From: Agaribacillus aureus
GTDB taxonomy: Bacteria; Bacteroidota; Bacteroidia; Cytophagales; Cyclobacteriaceae
Assembly (NCBI GenBank): GCA_030442055.1
Contig: JAUJEB010000008.1
Location: forward strand, 186,001 to 250,000
Direction of reading: 5' to 3'
DNA: 64,000 nucleotides
The notes below the pieces were generated by a model. The model searched no databases. It was not told the DNA's origin and saw only the letters and a program-made list of their open reading frames with translations. Each line of letters opens with the position of its first letter. Positions within the stretch are counted from its first letter, which is position 1. The position numbers were made by a program, and so were the translations under genes. Shown here piece after piece: positions 36,419 to 45,374 of this stretch.

Positions 36419-38218
36419 CTATTTATTTACCGTAATACCATCTCCCACCTGCCATCTTTCATTAATAGTCACTGGTAATTTCCCAAAAGTACCTAGTTTT
36501 CCCGATAATATCTCCATGGCAATTTTCCGGGTTGTTTCGTTGTCCTGGTAATTTAATAAAACAATTTTTGCTTTTTCCACATGTTTTATAGGTGCCAGGA
36601 TATAGGGACTGCGAAAATTTACCAACAAAACCTTGCGGGTGCTTAATAATTCTTCGATAAAAGACCTGGTGTTTCTACCGTAGCCCAATTTAATACCGGG
36701 ACGATTATATAATTGGTGAAGGGCCAGCAATACATAGTCGTTTTTGGCTACTGCCTTTTTTAATTGACGTATATGTGCTTTGCTGGCGTATCGCGGCAAG
36801 GCCATTGGCTGTGCGTTTAGACTGGTTGCCATGTTTTTTACAAATGATGACGGTTGCCTCGGACCCACGGCGAGTGCGGCAATCGATTTAGGTTCCTTGG
36901 ATAACCGGAAGAGCAGACTATCTCTGTTTTCCAGCAAGGTAGCGGATCCGCGGTACAAATCAACGATCAGGGAATCAAAGCCACCTTTGTTTAAATCGTT
37001 GTATAAGTTATCCAATTGAATGAAGGGTCGGCGGAAAAGTCCCGTCCAATACTTGGCCAGCAGCACCTTTTTGCATTTTTCGTCGATGTCATCCACGGAT
37101 ATTTGGTGGTTGACAACCGCTTCTTTAATAGACTGAACAGCCAACGGCAAATCTTCAACCAGCTCAATGATATCATTACCTGCTTTCAAAGCCATCACAG
37201 CGGCTTTGCCTTTTTCTACATGGTCTGTAAGTCCTTTCATGTCCATGGCATCACTTATGACCAATCCTTCAAATCCCATTTGTCCTTTTAACAATTCATT
37301 GATGATAAATTCGGATAAGGAGGTAGGCCCATGGCTTGTTGAATCGAGGGCCGGAATATTTAAATGCGCCGCCATAATTGTGCCGGCGCCTTTTTGAATT
37401 AACTGGATGAATGGAAATAACTCGATATCCTCGAGCCGACTGAAATCGTGGTCAATATTTGGCAGGGCTTTGTGTGAATCAGTATGCGTATCACCGTGAC
37501 CGGGAAAATGCTTCAACGAAGTGAGGATACTTGACGCTTCCAAACCGGCAATGTAATTATGACCCTTCAGAACCACGTTATGTTTATCTTCTCCAAAGGA
37601 CCTGAAATTAATGACAGGATTATTGGGGTTATTGTTAATGTCCACGACCGGCGCTAAATTCCAGTGGATACCCAGCCGTTTAAATTGCTGGCCCATGTCT
37701 TCAGACATTACTTTAATAAGCCCGTTATCTTGTATGGCGCCTAAACTCATTTGATAAGGATAGCTTAAAGTACTGTCTAACCTCATGCCAAGCCCCCATT
37801 CTCCGTCTATGGCGATAAAAAGTGGTATTTTAGATAAGGTTTGATACCGGTTGGTTAGTTTTGCCTGCCGAACGGGACCTCCCTGAAAAAATATCAATCC
37901 GCCAATTTTATATTCTTCAATGTGCTTTTCGATTTCCGCCTTGTGTTTGGCTCCCTGGTTGGAGAAGGCGCGGATCATAATTAGCTGGCCTATCTTCTCC
38001 TCTAATGTCAGGGTACTTAATATGGAGTCAGCCCAGCTGTGATCAACCGATAAAAAAGCCGGCCTGATCATACTTTGTCGTTCAGCTGGGGCGACGTCAT
38101 TTTTCCCGGAGATCGATGGTGAATCGGTACAATAGCATAAAGTTATGGTGACGGTTGCATAAGCAGCGATCCTCCTTATTTTTTTAACAATGGCTCGATG
38201 GTATTTTACACCCTTCAT
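36419..38218 (-). CDS. Glycoside hydrolase family 3, NagZ-like
   Basis: A 599-residue GH3 enzyme of the beta-N-acetylhexosaminidase (NagZ) subgroup. The diagnostic KHFPGHGDTHTDSHKALP motif carries the catalytic Asp-His pair (Asp 247, His 249) and the nucleophile lies in VISDAMDMKG (Asp 323). An N-terminal hydrophobic stretch ending in Cys (ATVTITLCYC) suggests a lipoprotein signal, so it acts in the periplasm or at the outer membrane. The N-acetylhexosamine specificity is inferred from the DxH motif. The ATG at 38218 was chosen over one at 38239. It is divergent from susC. Confidence 0.88.
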   Translation of the reverse strand: MKGVKYHRAIVKKIRRIAAYATVTITLCYCTDSPSISGKNDVAPAERQSMIRPAFLSVDHSWADSILSTLTLEEKIGQLIMIRAFSNQGAKHKAEIEKHIEEYKIGGLIFFQGGPVRQAKLTNRYQTLSKIPLFIAIDGEWGLGMRLDSTLSYPYQMSLGAIQDNGLIKVMSEDMGQQFKRLGIHWNLAPVVDINNNPNNPVINFRSFGEDKHNVVLKGHNYIAGLEASSILTSLKHFPGHGDTHTDSHKALPNIDHDFSRLEDIELFPFIQLIQKGAGTIMAAHLNIPALDSTSHGPTSLSEFIINELLKGQMGFEGLVISDAMDMKGLTDHVEKGKAAVMALKAGNDIIELVEDLPLAVQSIKEAVVNHQISVDDIDEKCKKVLLAKYWTGLFRRPFIQLDNLYNDLNKGGFDSLIVDLYRGSATLLENRDSLLFRLSKEPKSIAALAVGPRQPSSFVKNMATSLNAQPMALPRYASKAHIRQLKKAVAKNDYVLLALHQLYNRPGIKLGYGRNTRSFIEELLSTRKVLLVNFRSPYILAPIKHVEKAKIVLLNYQDNETTRKIAMEILSGKLGTFGKLPVTINERWQVGDGITVNK

Positions 38219-38395
38219 TTCATCAAAAGTGACATTCATCCTAAAACTAATCCGGTGGAAATGGTCAGGTTGACGATGGTGACAATGTGCTGTTGTTCCT
38301 CGCAGGAATTACAATTTTTACTAAAAATAGGAAGTAAAATCAAAAAAAAGCAAAAATCTATTGGTTTTGAGATGTTAAAATCATAAAATTGTATG

Positions 38396-38417
38396 TATGT
38401 AGATATGTAGTACATAT
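38396..38417. promoter_or_regulatory. Putative FadR-type GntR operator upstream of susC
   Basis: TATGTA, two bases, then TATGTAGTACATAT, which contains the palindrome ATGTAGTACAT. The core GTA-N-TAC fits the FadR-subfamily consensus. The same 22-base layout, identical at all 20 defined positions, recurs at 45353-45374. It lies 89 bases before the susC ATG. The rest of 38219-38506 shows no gene. Confidence 0.65.
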
Positions 38418-38506
38418 TAACATGTGTATAACCTTAACTTAAATCTCACTAAACAGCAAGGTCCAAGCTTGCAGGAAATTATTGAAACTAACTTAATATT
38501 TAGCTT

Positions 38507-41500
38507 ATGAAAAACTTTTTACCGGTTCAAAAACCATTAATAATCCTATTGGTTTTTACCCTATTCGCTATGCTTTTCAATCCTGTCATGGCGCAGCAAC
38601 AGGTGAAAGGCAAGGTATCCAGCGCATTGGATGGTGTCGGTCTACCCGGTGTTAACATCCTGATTAAGGGAACTACCCAGGGGGCAGTTACGGATGCAGA
38701 CGGCAATTATGCAATTACCGTAAATAGTGGGAAAGATGTCTTGATCTTTTCTTTTATTGGATATACTTCGGAGGAGGTAGTTGTGGGTGATCAGACGATT
38801 GTAAATGTCTCCATGATTGAAGATTTGGAAACATTGAAAGAGGTGGTAGTAGTTGGTTATGGCACCGCCGACCGGAAGGAACTTGCGGGTGCTGTTGGTT
38901 CTATGAATGCCGATAAGATCATGGAAGCCAACAAGGTAAGTCCGCTTCAGGCATTGCAAGGCCAGGTAGCTGGTGTAGACATACAGGCTGCCGGGAACAA
39001 GCCTGGCGAACCCTTTAATGTAAGAATCAGGGGAGCCAGCACCATCAACAGCAACGAAACCATCGACGGTGCCGGCTTTAGTCCCGGTCAAAATCCATTA
39101 TTTGTAGTTGACGGTATTTTTGTTAATGACATAGCCTTTTTGAATCCCTCGGATATCGAACGTATGGATATCTTGAAAGATGCTGCATCCACATCTATTT
39201 ACGGCTCTCGGGGCTCGAATGGGGTTGTTATCATTTCTACCAAAAGGGGTAAGAAAGGCAGTCGCCTTCGCGTGAATTACGAGTCATATTATGGTGTAAG
39301 ACAGGCGTATAACCTGCCCGACATTTTTGAAGGGGCCGATTTCGTTGACTATTTTATCGATGCCGCCGTTGGTGTTCAGCATAGTGGCGGTAATACTAGC
39401 TTTACCAGGGATGATGTTGTTTTAAGTGACTTTTTGAGACCCAATGAAATCGAAAACATCAACAACAACAATTACGTGGATTGGGTTGATCTGATTTTGC
39501 AAAATGGTTTTCAAACGAAACATAATCTGAGTGTTTCAGGCGGAACCGATAAAACAGGTTATAATTTTAGCGTGGGTTATATAAAAGATGAAGGAACATT
39601 TCCTGGAGAAGATCTTGATCGTTACACGTTTGGCGGTAGTATAGATTCTGATTTAAGTCCCAAATTAAAACTCTCTTTTAGCAGTTATGCCACTTTTGGC
39701 TTGAGGGATGAGGGAAGCCGGGAAGGTTTCAGAAGCGCCTACCGACTAAGACCAACCGGTAGTGTATATGAAGATAACGGAGAGCTCAGATTCTTCCCGC
39801 TCGAGAGCGAAACATTTATTACCAATCCGCTGTTTGAGGAGGCAAATATTACCAGGGAGACTAAATCCCTGAATTTTATCAGTAATATCTCGCTTACTTA
39901 TAAGCCCATTGAAAATTTAAGCATTACTTCTTCATTTTCTCCGAATATTGATTTTAACCGTTACGGGGAATACCGGGGACTATTTTCAAAGTCAGTAAGC
40001 AATCGTCCGAACAGGACCCGGGCTCAGGTAAACCACGGCAACCGGCTGGCCTATACCTGGGATAATGTCATTAATTATAATTTCAACCTGACAGAAGCCC
40101 ATGCTTTTAAAACAACCTTTGTTTCTTCTACATTCCTGGATAGAGGAGAAAGCTATTCTGCGCAAACCCGTGATCATAGTACTGATTTGTTTTTGTTCTA
40201 CAACATCGGTGCCGGTGCAGATATTCGCACCCCAAGCAGTGGTTTAAGTAAGCTTTCATTGCAATCATTCACCGGTAGGATTGGATACTCCTTTCAAAAC
40301 AGATATATATTCACCCTTACCGGACGTTACGATGGTGCTTCCATCTTAGCGGAGGGGAACAAATGGGCGTTTTTTCCATCTGCGGCATTTGCCTGGCGCA
40401 TTGGAGATGAGGCTTTCATGAAAGGACAAAATGCGTTTTCAGAACTGAAATTACGACTTAGTTATGGTGAAACCGGTAATAATGGAACCGGTGGCGGCCT
40501 GAGGCCGCTGGGCTCGCAGTCACTGTTAAACAATGGCTTTACCAATTTTGGGGATACACCAATCAGAACCACAGGCTTCCAGAATCTGGCAAACCAGGAA
40601 TTGGAATGGGAAAGAACTTCCGAGGTCAATTTTGGAATTGACTTTGGCTTGTTGAAAAACAGAATATTTGGTTCTGTGGATTTGTACAGCAGGAATTCTG
40701 ACGGTATTATTTTCGAAAGAAAGTTACCAAGGGTGACGGGTTTCGGTGGTGTGTTTGACAATATAGGAGAAGTGAGGAACAGAGGGATTGAGCTTTTGAT
40801 CAATACTGTTAACATCGACAATGGTACGTTTAAATGGACGACTTCTTTAAACTTCACTAAAAACACTAACGAGATTCTTAATCTCATCGATGATGTGGAC
40901 GAATTGCGTTTTGGTGTGAGAGATGCCGATTTAATCCACCGTGTCGGAGAAGAAATTGGCTCTATTTACTTCTACCAATTTGATGGGATCTGGCAAACCG
41001 ACGAAGCAGACGAAGCACTTGGCTTTAACCAGCGCCCCGGACAAGTCAAAGTAAAAGATTTGAACGGAGATGGTCAAATTACAGATGATGACAGAACCAT
41101 TATCGGAACCGTCAATCCGGATTGGACCGGCGGAATTACCAATACTGTATCCTATAAAGGCTTTGACTTCACTGTCTTTATAAATACAAGGCAGGGAGCG
41201 AAAGAATTCAGCTGGTTTCACCGTTCCCATGGCTGGGATCAGGATGAAAGACCGGCCAGATTTAACGGTCTGGATACTGAATATTGGACACCTGACAACC
41301 CCATTAATGACTGGTGGCAACCCGGTAACGGCGGACCCTGGAAAAGGACCCTATTTTATCACGATGTATCCTTTGTGAAAGTGGGATACATGACATTGGG
41401 TTATAATTTTTCTCCACAGGTTACCGAAAAACTGAAGATTGGCGGCTTAAGGGTTTATTTCACTGCGCAGAATCCATTCATTTTTACCAGTTACGATGGC

Positions 41501-41587
41501 TGGGATCCGGAAACAGCCAGCCGGAATTCCTGGGGCTCTGCTTATTTGTCAAGAACCTTAATAGGTGGCCTCAATGTTAACTTTTAA
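38507..41587 (+). CDS. susC: SusC/RagA-family TonB-dependent outer-membrane transporter
   Basis: A 1026-residue TonB-linked transporter. After a signal peptide (cleavage at about residue 30, VMAQQQ) comes a carboxypeptidase-D-like domain (about 32-110: VKGKVSSALDGVGLPGVNIL), then the plug with the TonB-box-like TLKEVVVVGYGT and the DVLKDAASTSIYGSRGSNGV-type motif (here MDILKDAASTSIYG). The 22-strand barrel ends in a terminal Phe (NVNF). It imports oligomers captured by the SusD partner encoded 116 bases later. The substrate class is not readable from it. Confidence 0.93.
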   Translation: MKNFLPVQKPLIILLVFTLFAMLFNPVMAQQQVKGKVSSALDGVGLPGVNILIKGTTQGAVTDADGNYAITVNSGKDVLIFSFIGYTSEEVVVGDQTIVNVSMIEDLETLKEVVVVGYGTADRKELAGAVGSMNADKIMEANKVSPLQALQGQVAGVDIQAAGNKPGEPFNVRIRGASTINSNETIDGAGFSPGQNPLFVVDGIFVNDIAFLNPSDIERMDILKDAASTSIYGSRGSNGVVIISTKRGKKGSRLRVNYESYYGVRQAYNLPDIFEGADFVDYFIDAAVGVQHSGGNTSFTRDDVVLSDFLRPNEIENINNNNYVDWVDLILQNGFQTKHNLSVSGGTDKTGYNFSVGYIKDEGTFPGEDLDRYTFGGSIDSDLSPKLKLSFSSYATFGLRDEGSREGFRSAYRLRPTGSVYEDNGELRFFPLESETFITNPLFEEANITRETKSLNFISNISLTYKPIENLSITSSFSPNIDFNRYGEYRGLFSKSVSNRPNRTRAQVNHGNRLAYTWDNVINYNFNLTEAHAFKTTFVSSTFLDRGESYSAQTRDHSTDLFLFYNIGAGADIRTPSSGLSKLSLQSFTGRIGYSFQNRYIFTLTGRYDGASILAEGNKWAFFPSAAFAWRIGDEAFMKGQNAFSELKLRLSYGETGNNGTGGGLRPLGSQSLLNNGFTNFGDTPIRTTGFQNLANQELEWERTSEVNFGIDFGLLKNRIFGSVDLYSRNSDGIIFERKLPRVTGFGGVFDNIGEVRNRGIELLINTVNIDNGTFKWTTSLNFTKNTNEILNLIDDVDELRFGVRDADLIHRVGEEIGSIYFYQFDGIWQTDEADEALGFNQRPGQVKVKDLNGDGQITDDDRTIIGTVNPDWTGGITNTVSYKGFDFTVFINTRQGAKEFSWFHRSHGWDQDERPARFNGLDTEYWTPDNPINDWWQPGNGGPWKRTLFYHDVSFVKVGYMTLGYNFSPQVTEKLKIGGLRVYFTAQNPFIFTSYDGWDPETASRNSWGSAYLSRTLIGGLNVNF

Positions 41588-41615
41588 TGCTAAAATTTAT
41601 ACAGATGAAACCGAC

Positions 41616-41664
41616 ATGCTTTCTATAATTATTTAACTCACAAGGGAATAATTATAGAAAGCAT
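41616..41664. repeat. 18-bp perfect inverted repeat between susC and susD
   Basis: An 18-base arm at 41616-41633 and its exact complement at 41647-41664 are separated by 13 bases. The stem is A/T-rich with a GC-containing base. No T-tract follows, so it does not look like a simple terminator; it may protect or process the susC transcript and set the susC:susD ratio. It ends 39 bases before the susD ATG. Confidence 0.8.
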
Positions 41665-41703
41665 CAAAGGTTCCATGTGACCAAGAAAATAAATTATAAA
41701 CAC

Positions 41704-43317
41704 ATGAAAATCTTTAATCTATATATTAAAAAACTCCTCCTCATTTTAATCATCGTTGGATTTAGCGGTTGTGATGATTTTTTGGAAGAGGAAAACAGAA
41801 GTAACCTTACCGATCAAAACGGGTTTGATGATCCCGAGGTATTTGATCAACTCGTTGCTAACGGCTACAACAGGTTAAGAAAAGCCGCCTTGGGCTTCCA
41901 ATTGGATCAAAAGGGCACTGACATTGTAACCAGAGGTACTATAATAGCCGGTACGGATGAAATCAATGATTATGTAAATTTTTCAACTACCAATGGCTCA
42001 GTATCAGCGCAATGGACTAACTATTATAATGTTATTACCTCTGCAAACTTAGCGATTTCCAGAGTAGGAGATATTCCGGGTCTTACGGAAGCGGAAATAT
42101 CAAGAGGACTGGGAGAAGCCAAATTTTTAAGAGCCTTTTCCTATTTCAACCTCGTGGAACACTTTGGTGATGTACCGCTGGTGCTGGAAGAAATTACCTC
42201 TTCGAAAACAGACTTTGCCAGAACATCGGAAAGTGAGATATATGCTCAAATCATCGAAGATCTGGATGAGGCAATTGCCTCGGTTGACGAAGATCCTTCC
42301 CAATATGGGCGCATCTCAAAAGATGCAGCCCGTCATTTGAAAGCAAAGGTGTTGTTAACCAGGGGTTATAAAACATTTGCCGGATCAAATGATTTTAACG
42401 AAGCTGCGGCATTGGCAGAAACCGTAATCAGCAATCATCCGCTGGAAAGTGATTTTGCTACCCTACACGATATCAATAACCAAAGAAACCCGGAGGTGAT
42501 CTTTGCCCTTTTGTTTGGGGCTGATGCACAGTTACGCGGTGAAAGTGGCAATAACAGGCATAAGCTGTTTCGGTTTTCCTACGACCTTTATCCCGGAATG
42601 GTCAGGTCAGAATTGTATAACAACGGTGAGGGTTCAAGCCCTACACCTTTTTTCTTCACGTTGTTTGAAGATGAAGATGAACGGGAGGAGGGAACACTGA
42701 GAAGAACCTTATTTGCCCTGGTAGACGCAGAAGGAGGCGCCATCCAGGTAGGGGATACCGCCATCTTTTTCCCAAAAACACCGTGGACAGATGCGCAAAA
42801 AGCAGCCGTCGATTATGCAGTAATTAACGAAAGTGATTATTACATTCCCGATGGTATTTCTTCTGTACACTATCCGATTTTCAATAAGTTTGATGATCCG
42901 GCGGCAGTAGTTACAACTGAGTTTGGCAATGCCGGGGGTATCAGGGACGCTATTATTTTTAGATCTGGCGAAACCCGGTTGATAGCGGCGGAAGCTTATC
43001 TTGGAGCTGGCGATGCCGGAAGTGCGGCAGATCACTTAAATGCTTTAAGAGCCAGAGCGGGGATCACCACAGATTTATTGCCCACCGATGTTACCATTGA
43101 CTTTATTTTGGACGAAAGCGCCAGGGAATTGGCCGGCGAGGTGAGTCGATGGATGGATCTGAAGCGAACGGGAAAATTAATCGAACGCGTGCTGGCCCAT
43201 AATCCACACGCACAATTAAATAATGCCATTCAATCATTTCACATGAGAAGGCCTATACCACAATCAGAAATTGATCTGGTGACAGGGGATGGGTTTGAGC
43301 AGAATCCAGGGTACTGA
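41704..43317 (+). CDS. susD: SusD/RagB-family nutrient-binding outer-membrane lipoprotein
   Basis: A 537-residue lipoprotein with signal and lipobox GFSGC (Cys 23), followed by DDFLEE. Helical TPR-like SusD features are seen: NVITSANLAISRV, GLGEAKFLRAFSYFNLVEHFGDVPLV, then ETRLIAAEAYLGAGDAGSAADHLNALRARAG and the C-terminal DESARELAGEVSRWMDLKRTG segment, which is strongly typical. It acts as the lid and binder of the SusC transporter encoded upstream. The ATG at 41704 is preferred over a GTG at 41677. Confidence 0.93.
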   Translation: MKIFNLYIKKLLLILIIVGFSGCDDFLEEENRSNLTDQNGFDDPEVFDQLVANGYNRLRKAALGFQLDQKGTDIVTRGTIIAGTDEINDYVNFSTTNGSVSAQWTNYYNVITSANLAISRVGDIPGLTEAEISRGLGEAKFLRAFSYFNLVEHFGDVPLVLEEITSSKTDFARTSESEIYAQIIEDLDEAIASVDEDPSQYGRISKDAARHLKAKVLLTRGYKTFAGSNDFNEAAALAETVISNHPLESDFATLHDINNQRNPEVIFALLFGADAQLRGESGNNRHKLFRFSYDLYPGMVRSELYNNGEGSSPTPFFFTLFEDEDEREEGTLRRTLFALVDAEGGAIQVGDTAIFFPKTPWTDAQKAAVDYAVINESDYYIPDGISSVHYPIFNKFDDPAAVVTTEFGNAGGIRDAIIFRSGETRLIAAEAYLGAGDAGSAADHLNALRARAGITTDLLPTDVTIDFILDESARELAGEVSRWMDLKRTGKLIERVLAHNPHAQLNNAIQSFHMRRPIPQSEIDLVTGDGFEQNPGY

Positions 43318-43337
43318 GAGCAAGCATGAGTGTGAAG

Positions 43338-43388
43338 GTGAGTGTGAAGATTATTCTTCATGCTCACTTTTGCTTTTTGTGTTTTTTC
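43338..43388 (+). terminator. Probable terminator after susD
   Basis: A 12-base stem with two mismatches (arms at 43338-43349 and 43356-43367, 6-base loop) precedes a T-rich run. It would separate the susCD transcript from the phospholipase-like gene. Confidence 0.55.
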
Positions 43389-43449
43389 AACTCCAAAAAT
43401 TTTGCAAATTGCCAGGGTTAATTTTTTAGAAATATTCTACAAACAAAGG

Positions 43450-44532
43450 ATGAAAAAGATAATTTCTGGCATCTTTATTTTTTTGAGTGTCTTACTATTC
43501 CTGGCCTGTAGCAGGCAGATGAATGAAACCCCGAAACTTAACCACATTCAAATAATCGGCAGCCATAATAGCTATAAGCAGGCGATCCAGCCGGAACTAT
43601 GGGAACAGTTATATGATAAGGATTCATCGCGAGCCATGGCATTGCAGTATGAGCACATTGACCTTACCAGCCAATTGGAACTTGGTTTAAGAAGTCTTGA
43701 AATCGATATTTTTCATGACCCCAAAGGAGGAAGATATAAAAAGCCATTGGGAAATTATCTGTTACGGGACCGCGGTGTCGATCCTTTACCCTTTGATGAA
43801 AAAAATGAACTTGACAAACCGGGATTAAAAGTTTTTCATGTACAGGATATTGATTTTCGGTCACACCGGCTGCTGTTTCGAAATGCCTTGCTTGAAATTA
43901 AACAGTGGTCAGATCAAAATGAGGAACACCTTCCCATCATCATCACTTTAAATGCCAAGGATAGCCCGGTAGACCTGCCGGATTTTGTAAAACCATTGCC
44001 ATTTTCAAAAACGGCGCTCGATAGTATTGATCTGGAAATCAGGAGCGTTTTTAACCATGAAGATTTAATTACCCCAGACTTTGTCAGAGGAGAATTTCAG
44101 CAATTGGAGGAAGCCATTTTAAAGCGTGGTTGGCCGGATTTATCGGTGGTAAGCGGGAGACTTATGTTTGTGCTGGACGAGCGAGGTGACAAATTGCTTC
44201 GTTACATCGAAGATCATCCTGCTCTAAAACACCGGGTTATGTTTACTAATTCGCAAGAAAATACACCGGAAGCTGCATTTAGAATTGTCAATGATCCGGT
44301 TAAAGACCTGGCATACATTAAAACGCTGGTCGCCAAAGGTTATATGGTAAGAACCAGGGCCGACGCAGGCACTTTTGAAGCCCGCAATAATGACTACACC
44401 AGATTTGAAAAGGCTATGGAAAGCGGTGCGCAGGTTATTAGCAGTGATTATTATCTCCCCTCAAAACTGTTTAAATCCGACTTTAAAGTTTCGTTTGAAG
44501 GAGCTATTTATGAAAAAGTAATCACCAAATAA
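43450..44532 (+). CDS. Lipoprotein of the Ca2+-dependent phosphoinositide phospholipase C family
   Basis: A 360-residue exported lipoprotein (lipobox FLAC, Cys 20). It matches the family named Ca2+-dependent phosphoinositide-specific phospholipase C (PF16670). The PLC-like barrel motif IQIIGSHNSYK carries His 39, LRSLEIDIFHDPKG follows with acidic metal ligands, and FHVQDIDFRSH carries His 130. Members of the fold cleave phosphodiesters of inositol lipids by a two-His, metal-dependent mechanism; activity here is inferred. It lies between susD and the GntR regulator, and a myo-inositol oxygenase lies 4.5 kb downstream. The ATG at 43450 is used because it starts the signal peptide. Confidence 0.82.
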   Translation: MKKIISGIFIFLSVLLFLACSRQMNETPKLNHIQIIGSHNSYKQAIQPELWEQLYDKDSSRAMALQYEHIDLTSQLELGLRSLEIDIFHDPKGGRYKKPLGNYLLRDRGVDPLPFDEKNELDKPGLKVFHVQDIDFRSHRLLFRNALLEIKQWSDQNEEHLPIIITLNAKDSPVDLPDFVKPLPFSKTALDSIDLEIRSVFNHEDLITPDFVRGEFQQLEEAILKRGWPDLSVVSGRLMFVLDERGDKLLRYIEDHPALKHRVMFTNSQENTPEAAFRIVNDPVKDLAYIKTLVAKGYMVRTRADAGTFEARNNDYTRFEKAMESGAQVISSDYYLPSKLFKSDFKVSFEGAIYEKVITK

Positions 44533-44569
44533 TGCAGGGTTGACTACTCATATCATCCATTGCTGAGAA

Positions 44570-45271
44570 TTATAGCCGGTCATAGTGGGGTGTTAAATGT
44601 TCCCTCATGTTTTTTCTGAAATTAGAGGGAGTGCCGGTTTTTAAAGTTTCAATAAGGTCAAAATGAGAAATTTTTCCACTCTCTGGTTTGTGCTCCAGTG
44701 TTGATTCTACTTCCATCATATAATTAAAAACGGGTAATAACATGGACTGAAAGCGTTTTAAAGTATTGTTTCCCGTCATTTCATACAACTTGGAGTGAAA
44801 CGAAATCTCGTATTTCAGCCGGGTTTTCAGTTTATTAGTGCCTGGGTCCCTGGCCTCTCTGTTGGCAATGTCTTCCAGGCTTTTAATACTTTCCTCAGTG
44901 AGTCTTGCAAAAATCAGATCTGCCATGCCTACTTCCAGCACCAACCTTAGTTCAAAGATATCCTTCATCGACTCTTCACTCAAGATATTAGGATACAACA
45001 CCCGCTCTACGCCACTTAACAAATCCGGTTCCGAAAGCACCATCCCCTTTCTTTTTTTGGATTCGATCATTCCCAGCATCCTCAGCCTGCTCAATGCCTC
45101 CCTGACCACATTGCGACTCACACCCAGGTATTCCGCAAGTTCCGTTTCCTTCGGCAGGGGGTCACCTGCTTTTAAGTTGTTATTGTTAAGGTATTCAATT
45201 AAATTATTTTCCACCTGGTCGGCAAGTGAAATGGCTTTAACTGGTTTGGGTCGGATATTAGGCTTTTGCAC
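44570..45271 (-). CDS. FadR-family GntR transcriptional regulator
   Basis: A 233-residue regulator with an N-terminal winged helix (about 10-75: GDPLPKETELAEYLGVSRN, then VVREALSRLRMLGMIES) and a C-terminal all-helical FCD effector domain (about 95-230) of the type that binds organic acids or sugar acids, often with a metal. It is divergent from the GH28 operon, whose start is 103 bases away. The composite palindrome at 45353-45374, repeated upstream of susC, is its likely operator. A uronate or inositol-derived effector is plausible but not shown. Confidence 0.88.
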   Translation of the reverse strand: MQKPNIRPKPVKAISLADQVENNLIEYLNNNNLKAGDPLPKETELAEYLGVSRNVVREALSRLRMLGMIESKKRKGMVLSEPDLLSGVERVLYPNILSEESMKDIFELRLVLEVGMADLIFARLTEESIKSLEDIANREARDPGTNKLKTRLKYEISFHSKLYEMTGNNTLKRFQSMLLPVFNYMMEVESTLEHKPESGKISHFDLIETLKTGTPSNFRKNMREHLTPHYDRL

Positions 45272-45352
45272 TTTTTAAGATTTTAACGCATTTTTTTGTA
45301 AAAATAACAATACCGATATTAATGATTGCCAAAAAAAATCATATATTGCAAA

Positions 45353-45374
45353 TATGTAATTATGTAGTACATAT
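45353..45374. promoter_or_regulatory. Putative FadR-type GntR operator abutting the GH28 start
   Basis: Same composite as 38396-38417: TATGTA, two bases, TATGTAGTACATAT. It ends at the base before the ATG at 45375, so a bound repressor would cover the region just upstream of the start codon, or block elongation early. Confidence 0.65.
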
